Shown here piece by piece: positions 11,146 through 21,443 of a DNA stretch of 64,000 nt. Below the pieces are notes generated by a model. The model did no database searches and was not told the DNA's origin. It was given only the letters and a program-made list of their open reading frames with translations. The stretch comes from Acholoe squamosa. Its lineage: Eukaryota > Annelida > Polychaeta > Phyllodocida > Polynoidae. Within the stretch, counting starts at the first letter, position 1. Every line of letters begins with the position of its first letter. The stretch covers positions 74,472,002 through 74,536,001 of the forward strand of contig OX439039.1 of the NCBI GenBank assembly GCA_949317995.1, written 5' to 3'. Position numbers and translations under genes: made by a program.

Positions 11146-11468
11146 GGGAGTGGTCATTATTTATCAACAGGGGGGGGGGTGGTGGGTTTTCGCGCGGACG
11201 CGCGGAAATTTTTTACGCCCCCCCCCTCGACAGCAGTCAAAATTTTTTGCGCCCCCCCGCGCCGGAGGCGCGGAGAGTTTTCGCGCCCCTCTTTGATCTA
11301 TAGTAGCGCGCGGGCTTTTTTGCTAAAAAGAGGGTGAATTTTTTTAGCCCCCCCCCTCAAGAGGGGTCAAATTTTTTTTAGCCCCCCCCCTCGGGAGGGG
11401 TCTGAAAATTTTACGCCCCCCCTCAAACCCACCCTCCCCCCCCCTGTTGATAAATAATGACCACTCCC
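11146..11468. mobile_element. G/C-rich TWA MITE copy 4, with empty site at 20101
   Basis: 323 bp, same subfamily as copy 1 in inverse orientation, flanked by TAA (11143-11145, 11469-11471). The uninterrupted paralogous sequence CCCCACGGTAACTGCGCCCG at 20094 onward shows the pre-insertion site with a single TAA, confirming both the boundaries and the 3-bp duplication. Confidence 0.85.
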
Positions 11469-11471
11469 TAA

Positions 11472-12854
11472 CTGCGCCCGTAGGAGCAAGTCTGTTGATT
11501 TGTTTTAGCCAAGATTACTGTGCCAAGTTGGCACAGAAACCTTTCCATCACTGCTGCATGGGCGTGGAAAGCAGGGGGGGGGGCAGGGGGGACATGTCCC
11601 CCCCCCCACTTTTGGCCAACTCCTCAAAGGGTCAAAACTAAAAGGTCAAGCAAAGGGAGGTCAAAAATTGCAGAAAACCCCCCTGGTCCCACCCACTCTG
11701 AAACTGCTTCCCATGCCCCTGTGCTGTGAATAAAGTACTCACTGTTTTGGTCCCAAATTTGGCCCAGCATATCATTAAGTCTTTATCTTGTGGATTATCA
11801 AGTTAGTTTAAATGAAAACAGTGGAAATACAAGAAATCCAGACCCTTTTTTAAGTGTGCACCATAACTGAAACCTCCAACTGCCATTTTTGGCGCTGTGC
11901 CAGAGCAGAGCTGCACTGGAGATCTACCATCTTCTACAGCAAAATAAGTCTGGATTATTTAATTTTCAATTAATTTGAGAACCACAAAATCTTCCAAATG
12001 GAAAAACAGTAGCTATCAAAATCAACAATTGTGACTTTTTTGCACACAAGAAGTAAGTAATTCGGTCACAAGAGGAGATTGTTTCTTGACACTAGGCTTT
12101 CTACAGGCTTGCTCTCGAACTGAGGGAAGGGCTCCACAGTTCGAGCCTCTACGATCTAACCAGGGAATGTTTTTTTGTATTTGTTTTTAAAGGGCCTACC
12201 ATTAGAGGGGTATCATTTTAAAGACAAGAAAAAAAATAGGGAGATTTTACAGGTGTATCCCGCCAAAAGGGATATATATTTCTGGAAAATTGCCCTGCTA
12301 ATAAGGGGTACCAAGTCAACAGTGATATATCAAAGAATGTCTCTTTATGTTCCTTGGATATATTTGTCCGGCGGGCGCTGACTCTTACCTAACGGGAGAG
12401 TCAGGCTTCCTGCATAGGCCTAATTTGTCAGGTGGCTGGAATTGTAGGACATAATTTTTTTATGTCAATTTCCTCTTAAGGATGGCTTCCTAAGACATGC
12501 TTGTTGCCATTTTGTGAGAAACCTTTCATACGGGGGCCCAGATTATTTGGTTCTTGCAAATCTGTTAGCCTTCACATCAAGTTTAGCTGCCACGGTCGGC
12601 CATGATGGAAGTGGTTTCAGGTCTCACAAAAGAGGTGTTATTCATGAAATAATGTTATCCATGAGAATCTGCTTGGTGAGTGGAGATTGACTTCCTGTCT
12701 GGCAGAATTATAAAATGCACCTGCTTATGGCTACCTGTTGCAGCCCACACAGCATGTGCCAAACCTTGGAAAAAGGTGCGATCTAAAGGTTTCCAACAAA
12801 AGACGCTCTTCCCACTCACAGACAGCAAAACTAAGGTGGTACTCTTGTCAATAT
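11472..12854. other. Gene-poor stretch between protease gene and LTR element
   Basis: No exon with convincing coding content on either strand. Short poly-C and poly-G tracts near 11573-11609. The left flank of the retrotransposon insertion ends in ATAT at 12851-12854. Confidence 0.5.
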
Positions 12855-13035
12855 TGTTGGTAGAGACGTGAGATCGCGGGACCGGAAGTTAGTTAGCGAT
12901 GGCGGCCCGCAGAGCACATGGCACAGATTATGAATCCTGAAGCATGTTGACATAAGTATAGTTGTATTGTACCACAGTAATCAAAGTATCATCACCTAAT
13001 AAAGGTATACTTCATCAAGCATCCTGACTTCAACT
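12855..13035 (+). repeat. 5' LTR
   Basis: 181 bp from TGTTGGTAGAGACG to CTTCAACT. It differs from the 3' LTR at a single base (GTTAGCGATGG here, GTTAGCAATGG there). Contains AATAAAGG near 12999, a possible polyadenylation signal in the R region. Confidence 0.9.
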
Positions 13036-13050
13036 TGGTGTCAGAAGTGG
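13036..13050 (+). promoter_or_regulatory. Primer binding site, tRNA-Leu type
   Basis: TGGTGTCAGAAGTGG starts immediately after the LTR and is complementary to the 3' end (including CCA) of a eukaryotic tRNA-Leu. This site primes minus-strand DNA synthesis. Confidence 0.75.
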
Positions 13051-13141
13051 AGCTGTCAGGAACCCAGAAGCAAAATCACAAGGTAGTGCAACAACAAACA
13101 TTCTCATTCTTAATGTGGTGGTGGTGACTTGAATTTCAAAC

Positions 13142-16100
13142 ATGTCTAGACCCAAGAAGCCAGAACTAAATCTAACAGGGAACATCCCAGAAAACTTCAA
13201 AAATTTTGAAATGAGATTCAACGACTACTGCATCGAGTCCGAATATAGAGACCTGTCCAAGAATCCCGAGACTCATCGGGCTGAGTACTATGCTAAGCCA
13301 CTGATGGAAATTGCTGCGTTACGTTCATCTATGCCCGATGAGGCACTGCAGGTTATTCGGTACAGCATAGAGCCCCAAATTTCAGCCGGGGACAAAAGCA
13401 AGCCGTGGGTGTGGTTGGAGAGACTCAGAACTCACTACACGGGCTCGGCCACATCCTCGCTGCTGACAGACAGATTCACCTTCTGGATGGCCACACAGGG
13501 CGCCCATGAGTCGGTGCAAGACTGGGAGACCCATGTACGGCGTGAGTGCAGCCTGTGTGACTATGGTAATTTAACTGATGAGATGAGCCGTGACAAGTTT
13601 ATTTTTGGTTTACGAAACAGTGACATTCGGGCAGAGCTTCTAAAATGTCATGTCAAAGCTGACAACACAAAAAAGACACTTAGTGATGTTGTTGCGGAAG
13701 CCAAGGTGTTAGAAGTTGCAAAGCGGGCTAATCAGCTTATTGGCGAAGCCACCAGAGGCACAGACGAGGCTGTGAATTGGACGGCAAAAGGGAAGGCTCA
13801 CAAAGATATGAAGCTGAAACGTGAGAACGGTACATGTCACTGGTGCGGTGACAGACGTGGAACACACCCTTGGTCGAAGTGTCCAGCCAATGGAAAGAAG
13901 TGTGGCAAGTGTGGTGGCAACGATCACTTCTCCCGTGTCTGTCTTGAACCTCAAGGAGACAGTCACCGCCCACAGACCCAGAGCCGTAGTGCGGGTCATT
14001 CCAGGAAAAATCAGCGGGGTAGAGGGGTCAACCATGGGCCTCAGAATAAGTTACCGCCTGACGACAGAAGAAGTCAACATAGCATCCATGCGGTCAACAC
14101 TGATGAAGACCTAGCTCATGTACCCCAAGACCCTTACTCAGAAGTAGACTATGACGAGCAGTGTTATTCCCTGGAAGACACAGCTGTCTTTCAAGCTGGT
14201 GCAAGGAAAGGGCGAAAGTACTTTGCACAGCTTCTTCTGTCGGATAAGGGTGACAGGTTTAACAGAATGAAGATACAAATAGACTCAGCAGCTGGAATCA
14301 ACACAATGCCAGAACGCCTGGCCAGGAGTGTGTTTCCGTCTATCAAGATGACCCGTTCACCATACCAGCTCTTCCCGTACAAAAACACTGCTCCAGTAAA
14401 GCCCATTGGTCAGATCACCCTCTTATGTGACAGGGGGGATCGTTATCATGACTTAGTATTCCAGGTGCTAGCAGACAGTGACATTGGTGAGAAGCCTGCA
14501 CTTCTCTCAGGAGAAGACAGTGAGAGTCTGGGTCTTATCAAGATTATGGCGGACGAGGTCCTGTGTCTATCTCCGGATGTGGTTTCTGCAACAGCTTTGG
14601 ACCAAGCTAAACCCTCACCAAAGACTATTCAGATCCCTCGCTCCAGATGCCTGCCTCCAGCAGGCAACTTGACTAAAGATGCAGTCTTGCGTGAATACAA
14701 GGACAGCTTTCAGGGACTAGGGTGTCTGGGCCCACCTGTCCATTTTGAGTTGAAGGCAGATATTGTGCCAGTCCAGATGCCCAATCACCGGGTGCCGATC
14801 GCCAAGCGGGGAAAAGAGAAGGAAGCACTGGACAGGTATGTGACATTGGGGATCATGGCAAAGGTGGATGAGCCCACTCCCTGGTGTTCGAACGCACTCA
14901 TCAGAGAAACCCCGAAGAAATTCCGCGTCTGTATTGACCCAAGTCAGACCGTGAACAAGGCATTGATAAGACCTCTCTTCCAAATCCCCACATTGAAGGA
15001 ACATTTACACAAGCTGGGTAATGCCAAGTGTTTCTCTCTCCTTGATGTTCGGGAGGGATTCCTACACATTCCTCTTGATGAAGAGTCGTCTATGCACACC
15101 ACCATGCACACATCATATGGTCGATATCGCTGGCTTCGACTACCTTTTGGTATATCATGTGCGCCAGAGGAGTTCCAGAAGAGACTCTTGGATGCCCTTG
15201 AGAACCTTGAAGGAATAATTTGCATTGCTGATGATATCCTTGTTTATGGTGAGGGTGAGGACTACACAACAGCAAAGACCAGCCATGACAGAAGATTGGT
15301 GGCATTGATGGAACGTTGTGTGGCTAAAGACATCAAACTCAATCCAGATAAATTCAAGTTTGCCCTTAGGGAGCTCAAGTTCATGGGGAACATTATTACT
15401 GATAGTGGCTTGCGGCCAGACCCTGAGAAAGTGTCGGCAATCACGAGAATGGCAACCCCGACAGACAAGGCTGGTTTGCTGCGGTTTATAGGCATGGCCA
15501 CATACCTATCACAGTTTTGTGACAATCTGAGCTCGACTCTACAGCCATTACGTATGCTGACAAAAGACGGTGCCAGTTTCATGTGGTCCAAGGTGCAGGA
15601 ATCAGCATTCCAAAGAGTCAAGAAGCTCATCGCATCAGCACCTACACTCCTCTACTACAGTCTGGATAAACCAGTGACATTGCAGGTTGATGCAAGTGAG
15701 TCAGGTTTAGGAGCCGCACTTCTGCAACCAAACACAAAGGGAGAGCTACAGCCAGTAGCCTTCAGCTCATGCCGGCTCAGTGACACAGAAAGGAGGTATT
15801 CTCAAATGGAAAAAGAGTGCCTTGCCATTTGCCATGGTCTCCACAAGTTCGACCAATGGCTTTATAGGAAAGCTGATGTTTCGGTGCACACTGATCACAA
15901 ACCCTTGGTACCTATCATGTCAAAACCATTACACAAAGCACCCGCCAGACTGCAAAGGATGTTGATGACCTTGCAGCGGTACCGTTTTACATTGGAGTAC
16001 AGAAAAGGCACCACGCTTCTCATAGCAGACACCCTATCCAGAGCAGCTTTACGCACCCCCGTCAATACACCCACAACAGGATTTGAGGTGTTCAGACTGG

Positions 16101-17170
16101 AGTGTGAATCCGTCAGCCGCAGTCCCAGGTTGACTGGAGAGACTGAGAGGGAGATAGTGCAAATGACTAACGCTGATGAGTTACTCAATGCTTTACGAGA
16201 CATGATTATCGACGGCTGGCCAGATGACCGTGCTGTAGTTCCCAAGGATCTCAGGCCTTTTTGGGGATACAGAGATGAGCTGTCTGTACTGAATGAGGCT
16301 GTATACAAGGGGGAGACTGTGTTAGTGCCTCAGCAGCTCCGGGCTGCAATGTTAGCCAAGATCCATGCAAATCACCTTGGAGCTGAATCAAACTACAGGA
16401 TGGCTAAGGAGGTACTATTCTGGCCAGGAATGAGAACCGCGATAAAGGACATGTGTGATGCCTGCGAGACCTGTGCAGTATATGGTTCATCATCACAAAA
16501 GGAGCCCATGCTGTCACTGCCTATACCGACAAGACCTTGGGAACTACTTAGCCAAGACTTGTGTGCATTTGAGGGGAAGGACTACCTAGTCACTGTGTGT
16601 CATTACTCAGATTGGATCGAGATAGACGAGCTGGGAGACACCCTGGCCTCTACAGTAGTCGACAAGACAGAGGTTCACCTAGCCACTTTTGGGGCCCCAG
16701 CAAGAATACACACAGATAATGACCCTCAATTTATTAGTAAAGACTATGCAGACATGGTGACCAGGTTCAGGTTCACCCACACGACATCATCACCTTATTA
16801 CCCGAAAGGGAATGGTCGAGCAGAGGCAGCAGTGAAGGTAGCTAAGGGGTTGCTAAAGAAATCGATGAACATCAAACTCGCCCTGTTACTTCACCGTAAC
16901 ACCCCCCAGGCTGGATATTCATACTCTCCTGCTCAGCGTATGCTATCCCGTCGGACACGCACTCCTCTCCCAACTTCAGACAGGCTGTTAGACTCTCAGG
17001 TGGCGGACAGTCAGGTGGTCCAGGAGGAAATCAATACTCGCAGGGTGGCCTCCAAGGCACTATATGATAGGAATACTGTAAACCATCCACCTCTCTCAGT
17101 TGGAGACTATGCTTACCTGAAGCCCCCCCCCCTAACAGGCGTGGTCAACCATGGGCCTACGGGCAGGTAG
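13142..17170 (+). CDS. Gag-Pol polyprotein of the LTR retrotransposon
   Basis: One 1342-codon frame. Gag occupies about residues 1-230, followed by two CCHC-like zinc knuckles (about 231-268; CHWCGD and CGKCGGNDHF). An aspartic protease motif DSAAGIN is near 381. Reverse transcriptase covers about 540-760, with FSLLDV near 631 and the catalytic IADDILVY near 698. RNase H has VDASESG near 850 and HTDHKP near 916. Integrase has an HHCC zinc domain from about 1073 and DDE residues in HTDND (about 1190) and GRAEAA (about 1228). The frame stops at 17168-17170. The expected C-terminal integrase tail lies downstream in another frame, separated by a length change in the C run at 17123-17132. Confidence 0.93.
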   Translation: MSRPKKPELNLTGNIPENFKNFEMRFNDYCIESEYRDLSKNPETHRAEYYAKPLMEIAALRSSMPDEALQVIRYSIEPQISAGDKSKPWVWLERLRTHYTGSATSSLLTDRFTFWMATQGAHESVQDWETHVRRECSLCDYGNLTDEMSRDKFIFGLRNSDIRAELLKCHVKADNTKKTLSDVVAEAKVLEVAKRANQLIGEATRGTDEAVNWTAKGKAHKDMKLKRENGTCHWCGDRRGTHPWSKCPANGKKCGKCGGNDHFSRVCLEPQGDSHRPQTQSRSAGHSRKNQRGRGVNHGPQNKLPPDDRRSQHSIHAVNTDEDLAHVPQDPYSEVDYDEQCYSLEDTAVFQAGARKGRKYFAQLLLSDKGDRFNRMKIQIDSAAGINTMPERLARSVFPSIKMTRSPYQLFPYKNTAPVKPIGQITLLCDRGDRYHDLVFQVLADSDIGEKPALLSGEDSESLGLIKIMADEVLCLSPDVVSATALDQAKPSPKTIQIPRSRCLPPAGNLTKDAVLREYKDSFQGLGCLGPPVHFELKADIVPVQMPNHRVPIAKRGKEKEALDRYVTLGIMAKVDEPTPWCSNALIRETPKKFRVCIDPSQTVNKALIRPLFQIPTLKEHLHKLGNAKCFSLLDVREGFLHIPLDEESSMHTTMHTSYGRYRWLRLPFGISCAPEEFQKRLLDALENLEGIICIADDILVYGEGEDYTTAKTSHDRRLVALMERCVAKDIKLNPDKFKFALRELKFMGNIITDSGLRPDPEKVSAITRMATPTDKAGLLRFIGMATYLSQFCDNLSSTLQPLRMLTKDGASFMWSKVQESAFQRVKKLIASAPTLLYYSLDKPVTLQVDASESGLGAALLQPNTKGELQPVAFSSCRLSDTERRYSQMEKECLAICHGLHKFDQWLYRKADVSVHTDHKPLVPIMSKPLHKAPARLQRMLMTLQRYRFTLEYRKGTTLLIADTLSRAALRTPVNTPTTGFEVFRLECESVSRSPRLTGETEREIVQMTNADELLNALRDMIIDGWPDDRAVVPKDLRPFWGYRDELSVLNEAVYKGETVLVPQQLRAAMLAKIHANHLGAESNYRMAKEVLFWPGMRTAIKDMCDACETCAVYGSSSQKEPMLSLPIPTRPWELLSQDLCAFEGKDYLVTVCHYSDWIEIDELGDTLASTVVDKTEVHLATFGAPARIHTDNDPQFISKDYADMVTRFRFTHTTSSPYYPKGNGRAEAAVKVAKGLLKKSMNIKLALLLHRNTPQAGYSYSPAQRMLSRRTRTPLPTSDRLLDSQVADSQVVQEEINTRRVASKALYDRNTVNHPPLSVGDYAYLKPPPLTGVVNHGPTGR

Positions 17171-17571
17171 TTGACTGCAGAAGACCCAGATCATACACCG
17201 TTCAGACTGATCGGGGACTGGCTAGCCGCAATCGGGTTCATGTGCGGCCAGCTGCTCCTTCCCCAGTTGGCATTAGACATGGGCAGACAACTCAGCCCAG
17301 AATACCCTTGGCTCCAGTCAGAGCCGACATTTCACCAGAACCAGCTGACAACCGGCAGGAGGTGCAACCGAAGGAGACTTGTTCCCCACAGAAAGTGCCA
17401 AAGTCACCTGCACCACCCAGCAGCAACACTGCTGCATCTCAGTCAAGGGCCACTAGTGGCTCTCTTGTGGGCGGTGGTACCTCCCTTGCCCCGAGCCCCT
17501 CTCCGGTTCGTCGCACAAGGACAAGGGAGATCTCACGACCTTCAAGATATGATGACTATATGCTTACATAG
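17171..17571 (+). pseudogene. Displaced C-terminal tail of Pol
   Basis: Downstream of the stop, a reading frame offset by one base from gag-pol continues to 17571. It has the composition of a Ty3/gypsy integrase tail: basic start, then Pro/Ser-rich, ending RPSRYDDYML. The offset coincides with the C10 homopolymer at 17123-17132, so a one-base slip, or a sequencing error there, is the simplest explanation. Confidence 0.65.
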
Positions 17572-17738
17572 AGACTCATGTGCTCAGACCATGTTCAAAC
17601 ATATGATTTATTTTTTGACTCAATATAATTAGTATTTTCTGTCAGCATAGACTGTTTTAACACTTGACGTTGGACTATACTTGTCTGCAGGGATGTGTTT
17701 GTTCTCTCTTTAAAAAAAAAAAAAAAAAAAAAATTGAT

Positions 17739-17748
17739 AAAAGGGAGA
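17739..17748 (+). promoter_or_regulatory. Polypurine tract
   Basis: AAAAGGGAGA immediately before the 3' LTR, the expected RNase H-resistant primer for plus-strand synthesis. It is preceded by a poly-A run at 17712-17733. Confidence 0.8.
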
Positions 17749-17929
17749 TGTTGGTAGAGACGTGAGATCGCGGGACCGGAAGTTAGTTAGCAATGGCGGC
17801 CCGCAGAGCACATGGCACAGATTATGAATCCTGAAGCATGTTGACATAAGTATAGTTGTATTGTACCACAGTAATCAAAGTATCATCACCTAATAAAGGT
17901 ATACTTCATCAAGCATCCTGACTTCAACT
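17749..17929 (+). repeat. 3' LTR
   Basis: 181 bp, identical in length to the 5' LTR with one substitution, followed by ATAT matching the left flank. Confidence 0.9.
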
Positions 17930-18112
17930 ATATTATAAGCTGATTGTTGGGGATTTGTTTCTGTCAAATGTTATTCTTAGAAACTTGCTGTTTCTAGAGC
18001 ACCTGCAAGTTTTAGCTAGGGCAGTCCCAGCGACTCAGTCCTTAACTGAGTTGCGCACAGTGACTAGGATATATGGAGTGCCCCCCCCCCCCCCCCCCCC
18101 CGGCCGCGCCCT

Positions 18113-18247
18113 GGGCCACTTTCGCGTGGCCCGATCCGGTTAACCCGGTCGACTGGTTGTACCCATCGTGCGTACAGCACAGCTACACCCCGGATGTACC
18201 AGATCAAGTCACCCGGATAACCAGGTTGGGTCGCGCGAAAGTGGCCC
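18113..18247. mobile_element. 135-bp palindromic MITE
   Basis: Inverted ends GGGCCACTTTCGCG, extended by an imperfect GGTTA-CCGG region. Preceded by a poly-C run of more than 20 bases (18080-18101). No ORF and no sister copy in the window. Confidence 0.6.
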
Positions 18248-18299
18248 TGGGGTCATGTGACAAGCATAAACCGGAAGTTATCGTCTGCTGACGCATAGA

Positions 18300-19460
18300 C
18301 GCTATGTCAAAATCACATCATGTCATTTTTACCCGAAATGTTCCTACATAAAGCTTACATTTGTCAATTTTGACCTGCAGGTATGTTAATCAATTAATAT
18401 AGATTCATTTCCTGAAATATTTCGAGAGGTTGAGCCGATAAGCCGGCTTAAAAACACAGTCAATGACTAGAGACGTGGAATATGCACAACGTGGGACTGT
18501 GACTAGGTATGTGAATGAAAAATTAAAAGTCATTATTACATATTTGGCTTTACCCTAGCTGTATTAAGGGGCATGTGAGAAATATAAGGCTTTTGGAATT
18601 TTTGAAATCAAGTAATATTTGAGGGTGTGAGGGGACCATTCATGAGACAAGGTTGGGCAGATTTTCGTCATAATTTTAAACTTTACAAAGAGAGATGGTC
18701 TGTGATCACATCCATGTATTTTACTCAAATTTTAACACGTTTCTATTACCCTAAACTATACATTTTCTGAAAGCTCTTAATCTTGCAGACTTTTTGCAAC
18801 GTTTCCTGTGTCTCTATGATGTATACAATGGAAATTGTGATTTTTTGAAGAAAAAAAGTTTGAAAAAACCCTAGACTGATGAATAATTCTGCGGAGCTCA
18901 GAAAGGCATGTGCGCATCATTCAATCTTCTTCAAACTTGACATACATTATTCTAAGTCTTTATATTAACTCCTAATGATATTTTAAAAGCTCCTTATACT
19001 GTCCAAGGGGAAAAGATTATCAGTAAAAGTTGATACCCAACTTAATCAGGCTGTAATTAATCAGCTACTAAGACTTTCTAGGAATTAAGATAATGACATC
19101 GTAGATAATCTTCTGTACATAATATTAGAATTTTAAAGTGAAAAGATCCATCAATTTAAACTATATTTTTGGCCTGATAACTGAGAGCTACCTGTGTCAG
19201 CCCCTAAAAAGTGATCACAGCTTTATGTGACCGCATCCGTGCGCAGTAGACTGCCGACGTTCACATACCTACTGTGACATTCTTTGATCACGGACCTGTT
19301 CTATTAAATTAAAGATTTTCTAGATCTAGGCCTATAATAGTCTAGTCTATTAAATAGATCTTGATCTAGATGATTTATAATTATTGCTTTGGGGTAGGGG
19401 TAGGGGTATATGTTTTATCAGACGCAAGCGTTTCCTTCAATATCATGAATATGGCCCCAG
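18300..19460. other. AT-rich intergenic DNA
   Basis: I see no gene, structured repeat or mobile element here. Confidence 0.4.
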
Positions 19461-19469
19461 AGGCTAGAC

Positions 19470-20765
19470 CCCTAAATTCGACATGGTGACATGACCTTTT
19501 CTTAAAATCGACATGGTGACATGCCCATTTCAGGAAATCGACATGGGACATGCTATATATCATAGTGACATGTGACAGAGCCATTTCTTAAATTCTACAT
19601 GTGACATGGAGCTTAGTGACATGAAAATTAGGGCTAAAGAGCAGATCTCATCTAAAGGCTGCTTCAAAATGAACCTCTTGAGTCTTGGCCTCACAATCTT
19701 CAAAATTTTCCTGGGGGATGGATACCCCCACACCCCCTATTTTCTTTGACACGAGAAATAACAACAAAAGTTTAATTTTAAGGTCTAGTTTTAAGGTGTC
19801 TCAGTGGACTCCTATTTTCCAGTCTGAACTAAAGGAAATTATAGATTTCATGAGGTAGGTCCTAGATCTACATGAAAAATTGCCCATGGCCTTATAAAAT
19901 AAGCCCTACAGGCCTAGATTGATTAGCAATATTAGTGACACTAGCGACATGGGATTTTGCTTAGTGACATGGGACATGGGCATTTCTTAAAATCGACATG
20001 TGACATGGGGACCCCCCATCAAGGGCCCCTTCAATGTCTTAGAAGTTAGACCCCCCCCCCCCCCCCCATCGAACATAGGTCGAGAGCCCCCACCCCACGG
20101 TAACTGCGCCCGTATTTCCTCAATTCCTGTGCGGCAGCAAGTTCACATGGTTGGGAAATCGTCAAAAATCATGATTTATCTAATTGCTCCCAAAATCGGG
20201 GAACCTGTAAAACAAGTTTTAATATGTTAGCAAGCATTGTAAGTGCCAAACCTGTATGACCTTTTTAAAACTGCCGAATCACCATCATGCACCTTCGTAC
20301 AGGAAAATGTGATTTCAGAACTTATTTTGTCATGTCACTAATTTTTCACCTCATGTCACTAAAGGACATGTCACATGTTGATTTTAAGAAATGGCGATGT
20401 CACCGTGTCAAATTTAGCGGTTTAGACTCTACACCCATTAGAACAGCTGAGCTTGGAATGGGGGGTGGGGCAGTGGCAACTGTGTAAAAGACGGGGGGGG
20501 GGGGAGAAAAGGGAGGTTTTAATAGGGTTGTTTTTTTATGTGTTTTTTTTTTTGCTTCTTCCTACAAAGATCGATAGAGGTATTGTAGGGCACCAGTAGA
20601 TAAAATCGACAGGGAGACGGGGCCATGTTGTAATGGAAATGGGCGGGGTTGGGTGACAAGGGACAAGACCGCCCTTTAAAAGGGGACAAAATTAGACCTA
20701 GATAAAGCCACTTCTTAAAACGACATGGGACATAGAGTTTGGGTGACAAGAGCCGTTTCTGAAAC
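19470..20765. repeat. GACATG-motif repeat field with foldback ends
   Basis: About 20 irregularly spaced GACATG/CATGTC motifs, often TTAGTGACATGGGACATG or AAATCGACATGGTGACATG. The left edge (CTAAATTCGACATGGTGACA near 19472) is mirrored by a right edge around 20385-20415 (GATGTCACCGTGTCAAATTT), giving an outer inverted repeat of roughly 0.95 kb. A poly-C run sits at 20051-20067. Related fragments occur near 44745-44790. Confidence 0.5.
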
Positions 20766-21131
20766 AATTTAATGGATCATGACTCATGAGACCCCCTCCC
20801 CCCTGGTTTTGATAGAAACCAACTTTTTTTTCAGGGAGCACAGTAGGCACATTTCAGCATAAAAAAAAATGCCTCGTGGAAATATTGGACAGTTCGCAGG
20901 TAAATCTCTTGATACTCACTAGTTTGTACCATTAACATAAATTGTCATAAACAAACCTGTATTTGATGAAATTTGATAATTTGTCGATGTGAATATTATA
21001 GAACCAGTAGTACTATCAGCTAATTTGTAATAGCTCTACATGTGTTTTGTGGGCGACTTAATACTATCAGTACGGCAAGAAAGAGTTGACTTTCCAGAGA
21101 AGTTGTTGATTAAATTCTTAGAATTTCTCAG

Positions 21132-21443
21132 GTCAAACTAATGAAAAAAAAAAGAAAAATGGGACTGAAACTGAATGAGGATTACACACGTATTTCAGTT
21201 AAAAGAGCTAAGAATTTAAAGCATGAACGAGGAAAGCGTCGTCGCAGGGCACGTCGGCAGATACAACCTGATGTTCCACCAGAACACTACATGCCCCTCC
21301 TGGACCATGATCAACAGGCGACATGGGGCCACCCCCTGGAGGTTAGACCCTCAGACCTCCTACCCCACCTCAACTACCCTGAGAGGCATCTCTTTAAGCT
21401 GATAGCACGAGGTGATGTGGAGGGCCTCAGGAAATATATAAAG
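21132..21443 (+). CDS. TRPC exon 1: basic N-terminus and first ankyrin segment
   Basis: Acceptor TTTCTCAG and donor AAAG/GTAAGT, phase 0 out. The first Met is at 21141. An acceptor precedes it and the frame stays open to 21132, so an upstream exon (non-coding or coding) is likely. The N-terminus is unusually basic (MKKKRKMG, then GKRRRRARRQ), and the exon ends with HLFKLIARGDVEGLRKYIK, an ankyrin-type helix pair typical of the start of the TRPC ankyrin domain. Confidence 0.85.

Larger units (their letters stand above)
12855..17929 (+). mobile_element. Ty3/gypsy-type LTR retrotransposon, nearly complete
   Basis: 5075 bp. It has 181-bp LTRs at both ends, a primer binding site directly after the 5' LTR, one long gag-pol frame, a polypurine tract and flanking ATAT (12851-12854 and 17930-17933). 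The domain order protease, reverse transcriptase, RNase H, integrase defines Ty3/gypsy rather than Ty1/copia. There is no envelope-like frame. One LTR difference indicates recent insertion. Confidence 0.92.

Noticed and set aside
20869-20899. Possible first TRPC coding exon (short frame starting MPRGNIGQFA before a GTAAAT donor)
   Set aside because: Its phase (1) does not fit the phase-0 entry of exon 1 at 21132, and joining them meets a stop. It could still be untranslated.
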